Below are positions 1-10,662 of a DNA stretch of 64,000 nucleotides, in pieces. The position numbers and the translations under genes were made by a program. The notes beneath the pieces were generated by a model that saw only the letters and a list, made by a program, of their open reading frames with translations, made no database searches and had not been told where the DNA came from. Every line of letters starts with the position of its first letter. Position 1 is the first letter of the stretch. Source of the stretch: Sutcliffiella horikoshii (GTDB taxonomy: Bacteria; Bacillota; Bacilli; Bacillales; Bacillaceae_I); NCBI RefSeq assembly GCF_008180725.1, contig NZ_VTEV01000001.1:372001-436000 (forward strand). The letters are read 5' to 3'.

Positions 1-431
1 AATTGTTGAACTACTTCATCACGGTCTACATCAAGTCCGCATAATGCTCCTTTTAATGTTCCATGCTGACGAATGATTCTTGTCAGTTTTCTTGTATCAA
101 TCCCTGCAATTCCTGGAATGTCTTTCGCTTTGAAAAACTCATCCAGTGTCCATTGATTACGGAAGTTGGAAGGATAATCACTGACTTCTTTTACAATAAA
201 ACCGTGGATGGCAGGATGAATGGATTCAAAGTCATCTCTGTTCACTCCGTAATTTCCTACAAGTGGATATGTGAGGGTAACTAGCTGACCACAGTAGGAT
301 GGATCCGATAAAATTTCTTGATAGCCTGTCATTCCTGTATTAAAAACCACTTCACCAATAGAGTCCTTTAAGCTGCCAAACGCCTTTCCTACAAAGAAAG
401 TGCCGTCTTCTAAAATTAGTTGTCGATTCAT
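1..431 (-). CDS. carA: Carbamoyl-phosphate synthase small subunit, 5' part (cut by window edge)
   Basis: This is the first ~143 codons of the glutamine-hydrolysing subunit of carbamoyl-phosphate synthase, which supplies ammonia to the large subunit for pyrimidine synthesis. The sequence reads [19 protein letters not shown] and continues with the conserved stretch [19 protein letters not shown], typical of the CPSase small-chain N-terminal domain. The C-terminal amidotransferase domain lies beyond the window. Its ATG overlaps the pyrC stop as ATGA, so it is translationally coupled in the pyr operon. In B. subtilis the pyrimidine-specific copy is called pyrAA; position right after pyrC supports that identity. 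Confidence 0.95.
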   Translation of the reverse strand, partial: MNRQLILEDGTFFVGKAFGSLKDSIGEVVFNTGMTGYQEILSDPSYCGQLVTLTYPLVGNYGVNRDDFESIHPAIHGFIVKEVSDYPSNFRNQWTLDEFFKAKDIPGIAGIDTRKLTRIIRQHGTLKGALCGLDVDRDEVVQQ

Positions 432-1717
432 ACTTGAACACTACCTTTCTGCCAAACTAGTTTTCCTTCTACTATTGTCATTACTGGCCAACCTTTACAT
501 TCCCACCCCGTAAAAGGTGTGTTTTTCCCTTTGGAAAGAAAGGTTTCCGGATTAATAGTTGATGAGATATTCAAATCGATAATGGTAAGATCTGCAGTGG
601 CTCCTTCTTCAATTTTTCCACTTTGCAGTTTGAACACTTCTGCAGGTTTAACAGTCAACCAAGCTAATAATTGCTTTAGTGTAAATTTCTTTGTTTCCAC
701 AAAGTTTGTGTAGAGTAATGGAAAGGCAGTTTCTAGTCCTACGATTCCAAATGGTGCTTTCTCCATGCCTTCTGCTTTTTCTTCCGCTGTATGAGGGGCA
801 TGATCAGTTGCGATGAAATCAATGGTTCCGTCAAGCAACCCCTCGATTAACGCGTCTTGGTCCGCTTTCCCTCTTAATGGCGGGTTCATCTTGAAATTTG
901 GATCAAGTCCAGGAATGTCCTCTTCACATAGCAACAAATGATGTGGGCTGACTTCAGCAGTAACCTTTATTCCAGCCCGTTTTGCGTCCCTTACCACCCT
1001 AACCGATTCTTTTGTACTGATATGGCAGACATGATAGTGGCAGCCCGTGGCCTCCGCCAGCAAGATGTCACGTGCGATATGAACGGATTCACATACAGAT
1101 GGAATTCCATTTAAGCCATGCTCCTTGGAAAACGTCCCTTCATGGACAGAACCTTTATTTATCAGGGTATTTTCTTCACAATGAGCAACGATCGCCATAT
1201 CAAGAGACGCCGCTTGTTTCATTGCTTCAAGCATTTTGGAGGCATCCTGTACGCCTACCCCATCGTCTGTAAAAGCGAATGCACCCGCTTCTTTTAATTG
1301 TGCAAAATTCGTAAGTTCCTGTCCAAGCTGTCTTGTTGTGATGCAAGCATATGGAAGGACACGAACACTTGCCGTTTCTTCGATTCTATTATTCAACCAA
1401 TTTAGCTGTTCTTTCGTATCAGGGGTCGGTCTTGTATTAGGCATCGCGCAGATCGTGGTGAAGCCACCTTTAGCCGCTGCTTTCGTTCCAGTCTCAATGG
1501 TTTCTTTCTTTTCCCCGCCAGGTTCCCTTAAGTGTACATGTACATCAATGAATCCCGCGGATACTAGATTCCCTTCAAGATCGATTACTTCCTCTATCCC
1601 TTTATCATCAATGTTGGAGGCGATGCTTTTAATGTTTTTACCCTCAATCAGGATATCCACCTTTTCTAGTTCACCTTCAGAATTAAGCCATTTCCCATTC
1701 TTTAATAATGTTGTCAT
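428..1717 (-). CDS. pyrC: Dihydroorotase
   Basis: Catalyses reversible cyclisation of N-carbamoyl-aspartate to dihydroorotate, third step of UMP synthesis, in the cytoplasm. The protein is 429 aa, the length of class I dihydroorotases. The zinc-binding HxH of the amidohydrolase fold is seen as [10 protein letters not shown] (His60, His62), and the late metal/catalytic motif as ATDHAPH. I start at the ATG at 1717, which follows an AAGGAGG site by a good distance; an upstream in-frame start would lie in the Shine-Dalgarno itself. The 5' end overlaps pyrB by 35 bases and the stop overlaps carA, so the genes are tightly coupled. Confidence 0.97.
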   Translation of the reverse strand: MTTLLKNGKWLNSEGELEKVDILIEGKNIKSIASNIDDKGIEEVIDLEGNLVSAGFIDVHVHLREPGGEKKETIETGTKAAAKGGFTTICAMPNTRPTPDTKEQLNWLNNRIEETASVRVLPYACITTRQLGQELTNFAQLKEAGAFAFTDDGVGVQDASKMLEAMKQAASLDMAIVAHCEENTLINKGSVHEGTFSKEHGLNGIPSVCESVHIARDILLAEATGCHYHVCHISTKESVRVVRDAKRAGIKVTAEVSPHHLLLCEEDIPGLDPNFKMNPPLRGKADQDALIEGLLDGTIDFIATDHAPHTAEEKAEGMEKAPFGIVGLETAFPLLYTNFVETKKFTLKQLLAWLTVKPAEVFKLQSGKIEEGATADLTIIDLNISSTINPETFLSKGKNTPFTGWECKGWPVMTIVEGKLVWQKGSVQV

Positions 1718-2609
1718 GCTCTTTTCCTCCTTCATTGTTTGTTAGTGCTCTTTTCAGTACAGCCATTCTCATGTACAAGCCATTTTCCATCTGTTTGAAA
1801 ATTCTTGAGCGCTCGCATTCCACCAGCTCATTTGCAATTTCCACCCCGCGGTTGATCGGTGCCGGGTGCATGATGATGCTGTTTGGCTTCATTTCTTTTT
1901 CTCGTTGGATTGTCATACCATATTGCCCGTGGTAATCATCCAATCCTGCAATACCGCTATGATGCCTTTCATGTTGGATTCTTAAAAGCATTACCACATC
2001 ACTTGTTTGTATCGCGTTTTCCATTGAGATGTAAGCCTCTTTTGGGTAACTCTTATCTTTCCATTCATCAGGAGCGACAAATCTTACCTCTGCGTCGAGT
2101 CGCTCTAGAACTTCTGCGTTCGATCTCGCTACCCGGCTATGGCGGATATCACCGATGATGGTGATTTTCAAGCCCTCGAAGTGCTTAAACTCTTGGAAAA
2201 TTGTCATCAAGTCCAAGAGCGATTGTGTTGGATGATTTCCACAACCATCGCCTCCGTTGATGATCGCCGCATCTATGTTATGTAATTGGTTGAAATATTC
2301 TTCTTCGGGGTGGCGAATGACAAGTGCACGTACGCCAAGGGACTCTAGAGTTTTAGCGGTATCATACAAGCTTTCACCTTTGTTGACACTTGATGTGCTG
2401 GCTTCAAATGGTAGTACTTGAAGACCTAGTCTTCTTTCTGCCACTTCAAAGCTGCATTTTGTTCTTGTACTTGATTCGTAGAAAAGGTTGGCAACGAATG
2501 TCTGTTTTTCTGGTGTCCATTGTTTGCCTTGCTGAAATTCCGTTGCTTCTTCAATCAGTGCCATAATTTCCTCGTTAGCCAAGTCACTCATCGTTCGTAA
2601 GTGTCTCAT
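1683..2609 (-). CDS. pyrB: Aspartate carbamoyltransferase catalytic chain
   Basis: Transfers the carbamoyl group to aspartate, the committed step of pyrimidine synthesis. At 308 aa it matches the Bacillus catalytic chain, which works without a PyrI regulatory subunit; none is seen here. The carbamoyl-phosphate-binding STRT motif is at residues 47-50 ([13 protein letters not shown]) and the HPAPINRG loop lies near the C terminus. The start at 2609 is set by GGGAGGG six bases upstream. Expression is controlled by the PyrR attenuator directly upstream, whose terminator stem begins about 25 bases before the start codon. Confidence 0.97.
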   Translation of the reverse strand: MRHLRTMSDLANEEIMALIEEATEFQQGKQWTPEKQTFVANLFYESSTRTKCSFEVAERRLGLQVLPFEASTSSVNKGESLYDTAKTLESLGVRALVIRHPEEEYFNQLHNIDAAIINGGDGCGNHPTQSLLDLMTIFQEFKHFEGLKITIIGDIRHSRVARSNAEVLERLDAEVRFVAPDEWKDKSYPKEAYISMENAIQTSDVVMLLRIQHERHHSGIAGLDDYHGQYGMTIQREKEMKPNSIIMHPAPINRGVEIANELVECERSRIFKQMENGLYMRMAVLKRALTNNEGGKEHDNIIKEWEMA

Positions 2610-2633
2610 TTCCATCCCTCCCATTTCATAAAA

Positions 2634-2666
2634 AAACACCCTATCCATTTTGCCGGAAGGGTGTTT
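2634..2666 (-). terminator. Attenuator terminator in the pyrP-pyrB leader
   Basis: Read on the minus strand, AACACCCT pairs with AGGGTGTT around a 15-base loop and is followed by a run of seven T. It ends just before the pyrB ribosome site. Together with the PyrR-binding motif ~80 bases upstream this is a regulated rather than constitutive terminator. Confidence 0.85.
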
Positions 2667-2734
2667 TGCTCATACTCAGGTAAACAAGAGGATACTTTTG
2701 TAGAATCTTCCTTGTTCACTAAGTGTTCGCCTTG

Positions 2735-2765
2735 CACCCTTCTCAGCCTCTCTGGACTTCTCTTA
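2735..2765 (-). promoter_or_regulatory. PyrR-binding anti-antiterminator, pyrB leader
   Basis: The minus strand reads TCCAGAGAGGCTGAGAAGG, matching the conserved PyrR RNA-binding core (TCC..NGAGGCT). In the B. subtilis system UMP-bound PyrR stabilises this hairpin and so lets the downstream terminator form. This is the third of three such sites in the operon. Confidence 0.85.
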
Positions 2766-2770
2766 AAAGG

Positions 2771-4090
2771 TTAAGCTACTGTATTTTGTTTTTCTTCATA
2801 TTTTCTTTGCTCTGTTTTTTCTTGCTCATCCTGTGGCAAGACAAGGTTTAAGACTACTCCGATAATTGCGGCCATTGCCATTGCAGGTAATTGGAAGTTG
2901 TCAATCTTGATGAATGCCCCGCCGATTCCGATGACCGTAATGACAGCTGCGATGATCAAGTTTCTTTTTATATTGAAGTCTACTTTGTTATCAATTAACA
3001 TTCTTAATCCACTTGATGCAATGATTCCGAAGAGCAGGATGCTTACTCCGCCCATTACTGCACTTGGTACTGTGCTAATCAATGCCGAGATTTTTCCGAT
3101 GAATCCAAATGTAATGGCAATCACTGCTGCTCCCCCGATGACAAACACACTGAACACTCTTGTTATTGCAAGTACGCCAATGTTTTCCCCGTATGTTGTA
3201 TTTGGAGGTCCTCCGATTAGGGATGCAAGCATGGTTGCAACCCCGTCACCCAGGATGGAACGGTGTAGTCCTGGTTTTTGAATGAAAGGTCTTCCTACAA
3301 CTTTACTTAGTACCATCTGATGTCCGATATGCTCTGACAAAGTTACAATGGCAACCGGCACCATGATGAAGAAGATGGAAGCATTAAAGCTTGGTGTGTA
3401 GCTGACAAATGGGATGATGAAATCTGGTACTTGAATCCAGCTTGCTTCTTTAACAGGTGTTAAGTCTACCAGGCCCGTAAAATAAGCAATCAGGTATCCG
3501 GAAACTATTCCGATTAGGATAGGGATCAGGCTGAAGACCCCTTTTAAGAAAATGATTGCTCCGATGGTGATGGCTAAAGTGGCCATTGCAACCAACAAGT
3601 GTTTTACGCTGTATATTAATTCAGCCTGTGGTGCTCCAGGGTTTTCGTACATGGCCATATCCACGGCTACTCCAGCTAATCCTAAACCGATGACAATGAT
3701 GATTGGCCCTACCACAACTGGCGGCAAGAGTTTCATAATCCATTGATGTCCAAGTTGTTTGATTAATAATGCTACCATTCCGTATGCAAGACCGGCCATG
3801 AAGCTTCCGATCATGGCAGCCCCTGGACCTCCTATTTCAGTAGCCAAAATAATTGGTACGATGAAGGCAAAGGATGAACCAAGGTATGCTGGGATTTGAC
3901 CTTTTGTTATTAGAAGGTAAGCAAGTGTCCCAAGTCCGCTTGATACTAATGCTACTGCTGGACTTAAACCTACTAAAAGCGGGACGAGGATGGTTGCGCC
4001 AAACATCGCGAATAAGTGCTGCAGGCTTAAAATTAACCATTTTGGTTTACTTGGTACTTCGTGTATGTCTAAAACTGGTTTCTCTCTCAT
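2771..4090 (-). CDS. pyrP: Uracil permease (NCS2 family)
   Basis: A 439-aa polytopic inner-membrane uracil:proton symporter. The sequence is hydrophobic with roughly 12-14 membrane spans. It has the NCS2 (nucleobase-cation symporter 2) signatures: an early GSSFAF segment and a later region with LSEHIGHQ and LIGGPPNTTYGENIG that forms the substrate site. The C-terminal tail is short, charged and probably cytoplasmic. It sits between pyrR and pyrB as in B. subtilis and has its own PyrR attenuator upstream, so import falls when UMP is plentiful. The ATG at 4090 follows a clear GGGAGGT site. Confidence 0.95.
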   Translation of the reverse strand: MREKPVLDIHEVPSKPKWLILSLQHLFAMFGATILVPLLVGLSPAVALVSSGLGTLAYLLITKGQIPAYLGSSFAFIVPIILATEIGGPGAAMIGSFMAGLAYGMVALLIKQLGHQWIMKLLPPVVVGPIIIVIGLGLAGVAVDMAMYENPGAPQAELIYSVKHLLVAMATLAITIGAIIFLKGVFSLIPILIGIVSGYLIAYFTGLVDLTPVKEASWIQVPDFIIPFVSYTPSFNASIFFIMVPVAIVTLSEHIGHQMVLSKVVGRPFIQKPGLHRSILGDGVATMLASLIGGPPNTTYGENIGVLAITRVFSVFVIGGAAVIAITFGFIGKISALISTVPSAVMGGVSILLFGIIASSGLRMLIDNKVDFNIKRNLIIAAVITVIGIGGAFIKIDNFQLPAMAMAAIIGVVLNLVLPQDEQEKTEQRKYEEKQNTVA

Positions 4091-4116
4091 AACGTTTACC
4101 TCCCGAATTTTCCCAT

Positions 4117-4152
4117 AAAAAAACTCTTTGTGCAGCGTGATGGCACAAAGAG
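4117..4152 (-). terminator. Attenuator terminator in the pyrR-pyrP leader
   Basis: On the minus strand CTCTTTGTGC pairs perfectly with GCACAAAGAG (10 bp, 9-base loop), followed by seven T. It lies 26 bases before pyrP and about 60 bases after a PyrR-binding motif. Confidence 0.88.
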
Positions 4153-4204
4153 GTAGAGAGGTTCCAGGAAGATCCGCCAGCAGCGAATTCTAAAACCAAT
4201 GTAC

Positions 4205-4240
4205 CCCTTTGCCAGCCTCACGGGACTGCAATTAAAAGGG
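4205..4240 (-). promoter_or_regulatory. PyrR-binding anti-antiterminator, pyrP leader
   Basis: The minus strand carries CAGTCCCGTGAGGCTGGC, a match to the PyrR RNA-binding core, located just after the pyrR stop. Same arrangement as the other two pyr leaders. Confidence 0.85.
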
Positions 4241-4245
4241 TCTAT

Positions 4246-4809
<564 letters not shown>

Positions 4810-4830
4810 TTACTTGTAACGAGAAACAAA

Positions 4831-4860
4831 AAACCTCTCACCGTATGATGAGAGGTTTTT
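4831..4860 (-). terminator. Attenuator terminator in the pyrR leader
   Basis: On the minus strand AAACCTCTCA pairs with TGAGAGGTTT around a seven-base loop and runs into a T tract. It lies between the pyr promoter and pyrR. Confidence 0.88.
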
Positions 4861-4917
4861 GTACACGAAAATAGAGGGATGGCTATAGATATAGCTTCTC
4901 CATTCGCATATGCCGTT

Positions 4918-4950
4918 ACCTTCTCAGCCTCACGGGACTGTCGTTTAAAG
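4918..4950 (-). promoter_or_regulatory. PyrR-binding anti-antiterminator, pyrR leader
   Basis: The minus strand has CAGTCCCGTGAGGCTGAGAA, nearly the same core as in the pyrP leader. It follows the promoter by about 25 bases and precedes the terminator by about 65. Confidence 0.86.
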
Positions 4951-4969
4951 GTCTTATTCAACTGAGATG

Positions 4970-4998
4970 ATTATCTCAAAATAATATTAATCTGTCAA
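4970..4998 (-). promoter_or_regulatory. Sigma-A promoter of the pyr operon
   Basis: The minus strand has TTGACA (4998-4993), a 17-base spacer, and GATAAT (4975-4970): a near-perfect housekeeping promoter. The -35 box overlaps the stop codon of the rluD-like gene. Transcription would begin near 4963, at the start of the first PyrR leader. Confidence 0.85.
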
Positions 4999-5909
4999 TG
5001 GTTATTTAAAAGTTTTAAAACGCGCTCGAATTCTGGCGGATTAGGCGCTTCGAATTCCATGTATTCTTCCGTACGGGGGTGAATAAACCCAAGGATCCCT
5101 GCATGTAGAGCCTGTCCCTCTATATCGAGTGATTTCTTCGGACCGTATTTAGGATCACCTGCTAAGGGATAACCAATATATTTCATGTGCACGCGGATTT
5201 GGTGCGTTCGTCCTGTTTCAAGCTGGCACTCAATGTGAGAAAAGTCTTTGAAACGTTCGATCACGCGGAAGTGAGTGACAGCGTTTCTGCTGTTTTCATT
5301 TGTCACGGTCATGGCTTGACGATCTTTTTTGTCACGTCCGATTGGCGCATCCACCGTCCCTACATCATGAGCAATAACACCGTGCACGATTGCCTGGTAC
5401 TTTCTTGTAACCGTCTTGGCAACTAGTTGATTCACAAGCTTTTCGTGTGCAAAATCATTTTTAGCGACCATTAATAATCCTGAAGTGTCCTTGTCAATGC
5501 GGTGGACAATTCCGGGTCTTAATACACCATTGATACCTGAAAGATCTTTGCAATGCGCCATCAATCCGTTCACAAGTGTTCCCGTTGCATGGCCTGCCGC
5601 GGGATGAACTACCATACCACGAGGTTTGTTGACGACAATTACGTCCGCATCTTCGTAATAAATATCCAGATCCATATCTTCCGGCAAGACATCCAGTGCC
5701 TCCGGTTCCGGGATGGTAACGGTAATATCGTCTCCAGCATTACATTTATAGTTTGGTTTAATCTTTTCTCCGTTAACAAGAACTTGTCCTTCTTTAATCC
5801 ATTGTTGGACCTGTGAACGGGACCACTCTTCATTTTGAGTGGAAAGCACCTTGTCGATACGGTCATTTTTTTGTGATTCATCAATCTGAATCGTCATTGT
5901 TTCTGTCAT
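4995..5909 (-). CDS. RluD-family 23S rRNA pseudouridine synthase (YlyB)
   Basis: A 304-aa pseudouridine synthase. An S4 RNA-binding domain occupies about residues 15-75 ([17 protein letters not shown]), followed by the RluA/RluD catalytic domain. The catalytic motif HRIDKDTSG is at 136-144, with Asp139 the expected nucleophile. The tail motif [14 protein letters not shown] is also present. It corresponds by sequence and position to B. subtilis ylyB, between lspA and pyrR. The start overlaps the lspA stop by four bases. The exact uridines modified cannot be told from sequence. Confidence 0.93.
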   Translation of the reverse strand: MTETMTIQIDESQKNDRIDKVLSTQNEEWSRSQVQQWIKEGQVLVNGEKIKPNYKCNAGDDITVTIPEPEALDVLPEDMDLDIYYEDADVIVVNKPRGMVVHPAAGHATGTLVNGLMAHCKDLSGINGVLRPGIVHRIDKDTSGLLMVAKNDFAHEKLVNQLVAKTVTRKYQAIVHGVIAHDVGTVDAPIGRDKKDRQAMTVTNENSRNAVTHFRVIERFKDFSHIECQLETGRTHQIRVHMKYIGYPLAGDPKYGPKKSLDIEGQALHAGILGFIHPRTEEYMEFEAPNPPEFERVLKLLNNH

Positions 5910-6373
5910 TTTTGTGATAGCTCCTTCTCTTTCTTGCCCTCAAGTATCGTTAAGATTAATATAATCCCAACGCCTATTACTAATGCAGAATCAGCTACAT
6001 TAAAGATAGGGAAATCGTAGGTAAAGATGAATGTATTGATAAAGTCAATAACTTCTTGGTGTAATACACGATCGATAAAGTTCCCTATAGCGCCTCCAAG
6101 CATTAGACTTAATGCAAGTTTCATCCAAGGTTGATCTTTAGGAAGTTTTTGCAAGTATACGATAAGTCCAATGACAACACCAACAGTAATAATGTAAAAA
6201 AAGTACATCTGGCCTTCAAGTATCCCCCATGCAGCTCCTCTGTTGCGGTGGGAAGATATGTACAAAAAGTTATGTATGATCGGAATGTTCTCTCCAATTT
6301 CCATATATCTTACTACCAACCATTTTGTTAGTTGATCGATTATGATAATTACAAGTGCAATAAGATAATACAT
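5906..6373 (-). CDS. lspA: Lipoprotein signal peptidase (signal peptidase II)
   Basis: Membrane aspartyl protease that cleaves the signal peptide of diacylglyceryl-modified prolipoproteins. The 155-aa protein has four hydrophobic spans. The two catalytic aspartates are in GNFIDRV (Asp101) and FNVADSAL (Asp128), and the NRGAAWG motif starts at residue 44. The ATG at 6373 has a GGGGGT site about ten bases upstream. Its stop is coupled to the rluD-like gene (ATGA). In B. subtilis a small gene, ylyA, lies between lspA and ileS; here that space holds a tandem repeat. Confidence 0.96.
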   Translation of the reverse strand: MYYLIALVIIIIDQLTKWLVVRYMEIGENIPIIHNFLYISSHRNRGAAWGILEGQMYFFYIITVGVVIGLIVYLQKLPKDQPWMKLALSLMLGGAIGNFIDRVLHQEVIDFINTFIFTYDFPIFNVADSALVIGVGIILILTILEGKKEKELSQK

Positions 6374-6457
6374 CTTAACACGTACCCCCAGGTTTTTATA
6401 TGTACTTTAGAATTATAGCAAATAGAGGGTGGTAAATAAAGCTGCTAGGAAACATTA

Positions 6458-6840
6458 TCCTCATTCATGGCGTATGAATACCTCTGCCTTTAAAATACGG
6501 GGGACTTTGTCCTCATTCGGGGCGTATGAATTAAAACGAGGGCTACTTTGTCCTCATTCAACCAGTATGACTACCTCTACCATTAATACGAGGGCTACAT
6601 TGTCCTCATTCAACCCGTATGACTACCTCTGCCATTAAAACGAGGGCTACATTGTCCTCATTCAACCCGTATGACTACCTCTGCCATTAAAACGAGGGCT
6701 ACATTGTCCTCATTCAACCAGTATGACTACCTCTGCCATTAAATCGAGGGCTACATTGTCCTCATTCAGATCCTATGACTCCCTCTGCCTTCAAAATACT
6801 AGGAACATTGTCCTCATTCAACCCGAATGATTACGAGGGA
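6458..6840. repeat. Tandem repeat array A, 52-bp unit, about 8 copies
   Basis: Units begin TCCTCATTC at 6458, 6510, 6551, 6603, 6655, 6707, 6759 and 6811. All intervals are 52 except the second, which is 41 because an internal 11-base piece is missing. Copies 3-6 are nearly identical; the outer ones are more diverged. Unit 1 holds a clean hairpin ATTCAT-ggcgt-ATGAAT. The array fills the space between the ileS terminator and the lspA start. No credible protein is encoded. The rest of 6374-6457 shows nothing else I recognise. Confidence 0.95.
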
Positions 6841-6870
6841 CCAATACAAAACTTGATCCCTACATAATAA

Positions 6871-6904
6871 TAAAACCTGCGCCAACAAATGTCAGCGCAG
6901 GTCC
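6871..6904 (-). terminator. Intrinsic terminator after ileS
   Basis: On the minus strand ACCTGCGC pairs with GCGCAGGT around a 12-base loop and is followed by TTTATTATT. It begins 15 bases after the ileS stop. Confidence 0.85.
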
Positions 6905-6916
6905 TTTCTTCAAGTA

Positions 6917-9685
6917 TTAAGCACTATAATTTTCTTTTACAACAGATGCACAGCGAACGCAAAGTGTTGGGTGGTCTTTATCTTCCCCAACTGTTGGTGT
7001 GACAACCCAGCAACGGTCACAAGTTTCACCTTCAGCAGGTGTTACTGTAATCGCTACTCCTTCAAATTGTTGTGCATTTTGTGGAGCTTCTTCTTTCACG
7101 CCGGCAACTTCTAAACCGGAAACGATGAACAGTTGTTGTACGTTTTCTTCAATGGAATCAAGCAATGCCTTCGTTTCGGCATTCGGATATAATGTGATTT
7201 TTGCAGCAAGGGATTTACCGATCACTTTTTCGTTACGGGCAACTTCCAGCGCTTTTAACACATCGTCGCGAAGTGCCATGAATTTATCCCATTTTTCTTC
7301 AATCGCATCTGCACCTTCAACAGGCAATACATCCGGCATGTCAACCAGTTGTACACTTTCTTCTTTTACAAAATCGATGTGTGACCATACTTCATCAGCT
7401 GTATGAGGAAGGATTGGTGTCACAAGTTTTGTCAGTGCAAGCAATGTCTCATAAAGAACGGTCTGGATTGCTCGGCGGTCATGCTGATCTTTTCCTTCGA
7501 TATAAAGGATATCTTTCGCAAAATCAAGATAGAAGGAACTCAATTCAATCGTGCAGAAGTTATGAACAGCATGATAGATACCAGCAAACTCATATTCCTC
7601 ATAGGACTTTTTCACTTTCGTGATTAGGTTGTTAAGCTTGACCATCATGTAACGATCCACTTCGCGAAGATCCTTCATTTCCACCGCATTTACTGTTGGA
7701 TCAAAGTCAGAAAGATTACCAAGCAGGAAGCGGAAGGTGTTACGGATTTTACGATACACTTCGGCAACTTGCTTTAAAATGTTATCAGACACTCGAACGT
7801 CAGATTGATAGTCAACAGAAGCTACCCATAAGCGAAGAATATCTGCACCAAGTTGGTTCATTACTTTAGAAGGAAGAACTACGTTACCTAGTGATTTACT
7901 CATTTTTCGCCCTTCGCCATCAAGCGCGAAACCGTGACTCAAGATTCCTTTGTAAGGAGCTTTTCCAGTTACAGCTACACTTGTTGTCAGGGAGGAGTTG
8001 AACCATCCGCGATATTGGTCAGAACCTTCCAGGTAAAGATCAGCAGGACGTTGCAGGTCATCTCTTTCTTCTAGAACTGATTGATGGGACGAACCGGAAT
8101 CAAACCATACGTCCATGATGTCCATCTCTTTAAAGAAAGTGCCATTCGGACTTCCTTCATGTGTGAAACCTTCCGGAAGCAAGTCTTTCGCCTCTTTTTC
8201 AAACCAGATATTAGATCCATTCTCTCTGAACAAAGCAGATACATGATCGATCGTTTCGTCTGTGATAATTTCCTGGCCGTTTTCTGCATAGAACACAGGA
8301 ATTGGAACTCCCCATGCACGTTGACGAGAAATACACCAGTCTCCACGGTCACGTACCATGTTGTAAAGGCGAGTTTCACCCCATGCTGGTACCCATTTAG
8401 TTTCAGCCACTGCCTCAAGCAATTGGTCTCTGATTTTATCGATGGAAGCAAACCATTGTGCTGTTGCACGGAAAATGGTCGGCTTTTTCGTACGCCAGTC
8501 ATGTGGATAAGAGTGCGTGATAAAGTTCAGCTTTAAAAGTGCTCCCGCTTCTTGTAGTTTTTCTGTGATCGGCTTGTTAGCCTCGTCATAGAAAAGACCT
8601 TCAAATCCTGGTGCTTCATCCGTCATATTTCCTTTTGCATCAACTGGGCACAATACATCAAGGCCATATTTCTTTCCGATGATAAAGTCATCTTCCCCGT
8701 GACCTGGAGCTGTGTGTACACAGCCTGTTCCAGCGTCTGTCGTAACATGGTCACCTAACATTACTAATGAAGTACGGTCATACAATGGATGTTTGGCAAC
8801 TACATGTTCTAATTCTGCGCCTTTAAGTGTTTTGACAACTTTTGCGTCTTCCCACTCTAGTGTGCTAGATACCGTATCCATAAGTTCTGCCGCAATGATG
8901 AACTTGCTGCCATTTACTTCGACAACGCTGTAATCTAGATCCGCATGAACGGCAATTCCAAGGTTAGCAGGAATGGTCCATGGAGTGGTCGTCCAGATGA
9001 TAAAGCTTTCAGATCCATCTAGTACGCCTTTTCCGTCTTCTACTTTAAAGGCTACATAGATAGAAGGAGAACGTTTATCTTGATATTCGATTTCCGCTTC
9101 TGCAAGTGCAGATTCACTAGAAGGAGACCAATAAACAGGCTTTAAACCTTTATAGATCAGTCCGTTTTTCGCCATTTCTCCGAACACTTTGATTTGCTGT
9201 GCTTCATATTCAGGTTTTAGTGTGATATAAGGATTGAACCAGTCACCTCGTACACCAAGGCGCATAAATTGTTCACGTTGACGGTCAACTTGGTCATATG
9301 CGTACTCTTCACACAACTTACGGAAGTCAGCTACGGACATTTCTTTGCGTTTTACTTTTTTGTTTTTCGTTAACGCTGTTTCAATCGGCAACCCGTGTGT
9401 ATCCCAGCCAGGAACATATGGTGCATGGTAGCCACTCATGGATTTGTAGCGGACAATGAAGTCTTTTAAGACTTTGTTGAGTGCGTGACCCATATGGATG
9501 TCTCCGTTTGCATATGGGGGTCCGTCGTGCAGTACGTACATTGGGCGGTCTTTTGTGCGTTCTTGCACTTTTTTGTAGATGTCCATTTCGTCCCATTTTT
9601 GTTGTAATTGTGGTTCGCGGTTTGGAAGGTTTCCGCGCATTGGGAATTCGGTTTTAGGCATTAATAAGGTATCTTTGTATTCCAT
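6917..9685 (-). CDS. ileS: Isoleucyl-tRNA synthetase
   Basis: Charges tRNA-Ile. The 922-aa protein is the usual bacterial length. The class I signature HMGH is at residues 64-67, KMSKSLGN lies near residue 590, and a large editing (CP1) insert separates them. The C-terminal zinc finger is seen as CDRCW...CVRC. I start at 9685 because GGAGGAAAG precedes that ATG and the product begins [20 protein letters not shown] as in relatives. Regulated by the T-box leader upstream. Confidence 0.98.
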   Translation of the reverse strand: MEYKDTLLMPKTEFPMRGNLPNREPQLQQKWDEMDIYKKVQERTKDRPMYVLHDGPPYANGDIHMGHALNKVLKDFIVRYKSMSGYHAPYVPGWDTHGLPIETALTKNKKVKRKEMSVADFRKLCEEYAYDQVDRQREQFMRLGVRGDWFNPYITLKPEYEAQQIKVFGEMAKNGLIYKGLKPVYWSPSSESALAEAEIEYQDKRSPSIYVAFKVEDGKGVLDGSESFIIWTTTPWTIPANLGIAVHADLDYSVVEVNGSKFIIAAELMDTVSSTLEWEDAKVVKTLKGAELEHVVAKHPLYDRTSLVMLGDHVTTDAGTGCVHTAPGHGEDDFIIGKKYGLDVLCPVDAKGNMTDEAPGFEGLFYDEANKPITEKLQEAGALLKLNFITHSYPHDWRTKKPTIFRATAQWFASIDKIRDQLLEAVAETKWVPAWGETRLYNMVRDRGDWCISRQRAWGVPIPVFYAENGQEIITDETIDHVSALFRENGSNIWFEKEAKDLLPEGFTHEGSPNGTFFKEMDIMDVWFDSGSSHQSVLEERDDLQRPADLYLEGSDQYRGWFNSSLTTSVAVTGKAPYKGILSHGFALDGEGRKMSKSLGNVVLPSKVMNQLGADILRLWVASVDYQSDVRVSDNILKQVAEVYRKIRNTFRFLLGNLSDFDPTVNAVEMKDLREVDRYMMVKLNNLITKVKKSYEEYEFAGIYHAVHNFCTIELSSFYLDFAKDILYIEGKDQHDRRAIQTVLYETLLALTKLVTPILPHTADEVWSHIDFVKEESVQLVDMPDVLPVEGADAIEEKWDKFMALRDDVLKALEVARNEKVIGKSLAAKITLYPNAETKALLDSIEENVQQLFIVSGLEVAGVKEEAPQNAQQFEGVAITVTPAEGETCDRCWVVTPTVGEDKDHPTLCVRCASVVKENYSA

Positions 9686-9734
9686 AGGTCTTTCCTCCAA
9701 CTTTCTCTTTTTTGTTTTTCATAAAATAAAAATA

Positions 9735-10000
9735 AAAAAATCCCCTCATCCCATGAAAGGGACGAGAGGATCTCCCGTGGTACCACCCTAAATTGACAAA
9801 GCTGCTAGGTAGCAGTTTTAGTCCACTTTAGCATTCGTAACGTGAATGTGACGACAAGACTTACAAGCAATGTGCGTTCAGTCCCGTGCTCTAGGGTGAT
9901 CTTCATTTCTCTTCTTATACCGGGCTTTCACCGTCCCCGGTTCGCTATAATAAGTGGTAAGAGAAACTATTGTCCCTATCAACGCTTTAATTAGTTTATA
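9735..10000 (-). promoter_or_regulatory. T-box riboswitch (tRNA-Ile sensing) with terminator
   Basis: The minus strand contains the T-box core AGGGTGGTACCACGGGAG (9773-9790), which forms the antiterminator bulge, immediately followed by a strong terminator (GATCCTCTCGTCCC pairing with GGGATGAGGGGATT, then a T run, about 9733-9772). Upstream is a stem I region. An ATC triplet followed by A at 9900-9898 is a fitting isoleucine specifier codon. Uncharged tRNA-Ile would stabilise the antiterminator and turn ileS on. Confidence 0.93.
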
Positions 10001-10050
10001 AAAATAAGTGCATGTATTTATTGTATGAAAAAACTTTGATTTGTTTCGTT

Positions 10051-10080
10051 ATTATACTGAATATAACCTTATATCGTCAA
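10051..10080 (-). promoter_or_regulatory. Sigma-A promoter of ileS
   Basis: The minus strand has TTGACG (10080-10075), an 18-base spacer and TATAAT (10056-10051), directly downstream of the divIVA stop and upstream of the T-box leader. It explains the ~385-base distance from divIVA to ileS. Confidence 0.82.
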
Positions 10081-10082
10081 GG

Positions 10083-10583
10083 TTATACTCCACTTTCTTC
10101 TAATTCTTTATCTTTTTCTTCATATTCCATCAAGTGTTCCCAATCATCATTGTCAATAAGCTCTAACTGCGCTTCAACAAGCATCTTAAAGCGGTTGCGG
10201 AAGATTTTCGACTGCTTTTTTAATTCATCTATTTCCACTTGTAGTTTTCTTGACTTTAATAAGGATTCATTAATGATGCGGTCTGCGTTCTTCTCCGCTT
10301 CTTTGATAATCAACTTTGCTTCTTTTTGAGCATTTCTTCTGACATCTTCTGCTGATTCTTGTGCCACTAGAATGGACTTATTTAACGTTTCTTCGATCGT
10401 GTTAAAGTGAGATAAACGGTCATTCAATTCTTTGACCTTTTCCTCGTGTTCTTTCTTTTCACGCAGAATCATCTCATAATCCTTGATTACCTGATCAAGA
10501 AATTCATTTACTTCATCCTCATCGTAGCCACGAAAAGCCTTATTAAACTCTTTATTGTGAATATCAAGTGGTGTTAAGGGCAT
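10083..10583 (-). CDS. divIVA: Cell-division initiation protein DivIVA
   Basis: Coiled-coil scaffold that binds negatively curved membrane at poles and septa and positions MinJ/MinCD and, during sporulation, chromosome anchors. The 166-aa protein begins MPLTPLDIHNKEFNKAFRGYDEDEVNEFLDQV, the lipid-binding N-terminal domain. A long coiled coil follows (about residues 25-145), with an acidic tail. The start at 10583 has GGAGGTGG eight bases upstream; the upstream in-frame start overlaps that site. Position next to the ylm cluster is as in B. subtilis. Confidence 0.97.
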   Translation of the reverse strand: MPLTPLDIHNKEFNKAFRGYDEDEVNEFLDQVIKDYEMILREKKEHEEKVKELNDRLSHFNTIEETLNKSILVAQESAEDVRRNAQKEAKLIIKEAEKNADRIINESLLKSRKLQVEIDELKKQSKIFRNRFKMLVEAQLELIDNDDWEHLMEYEEKDKELEESGV

Positions 10584-10662
10584 TGATGCCACCTCCATTA
10601 AAATCTCTACTATTACTAAACATTATTCGACATACTCTCTTGTTTTCCTGCCAAACAAAAAA

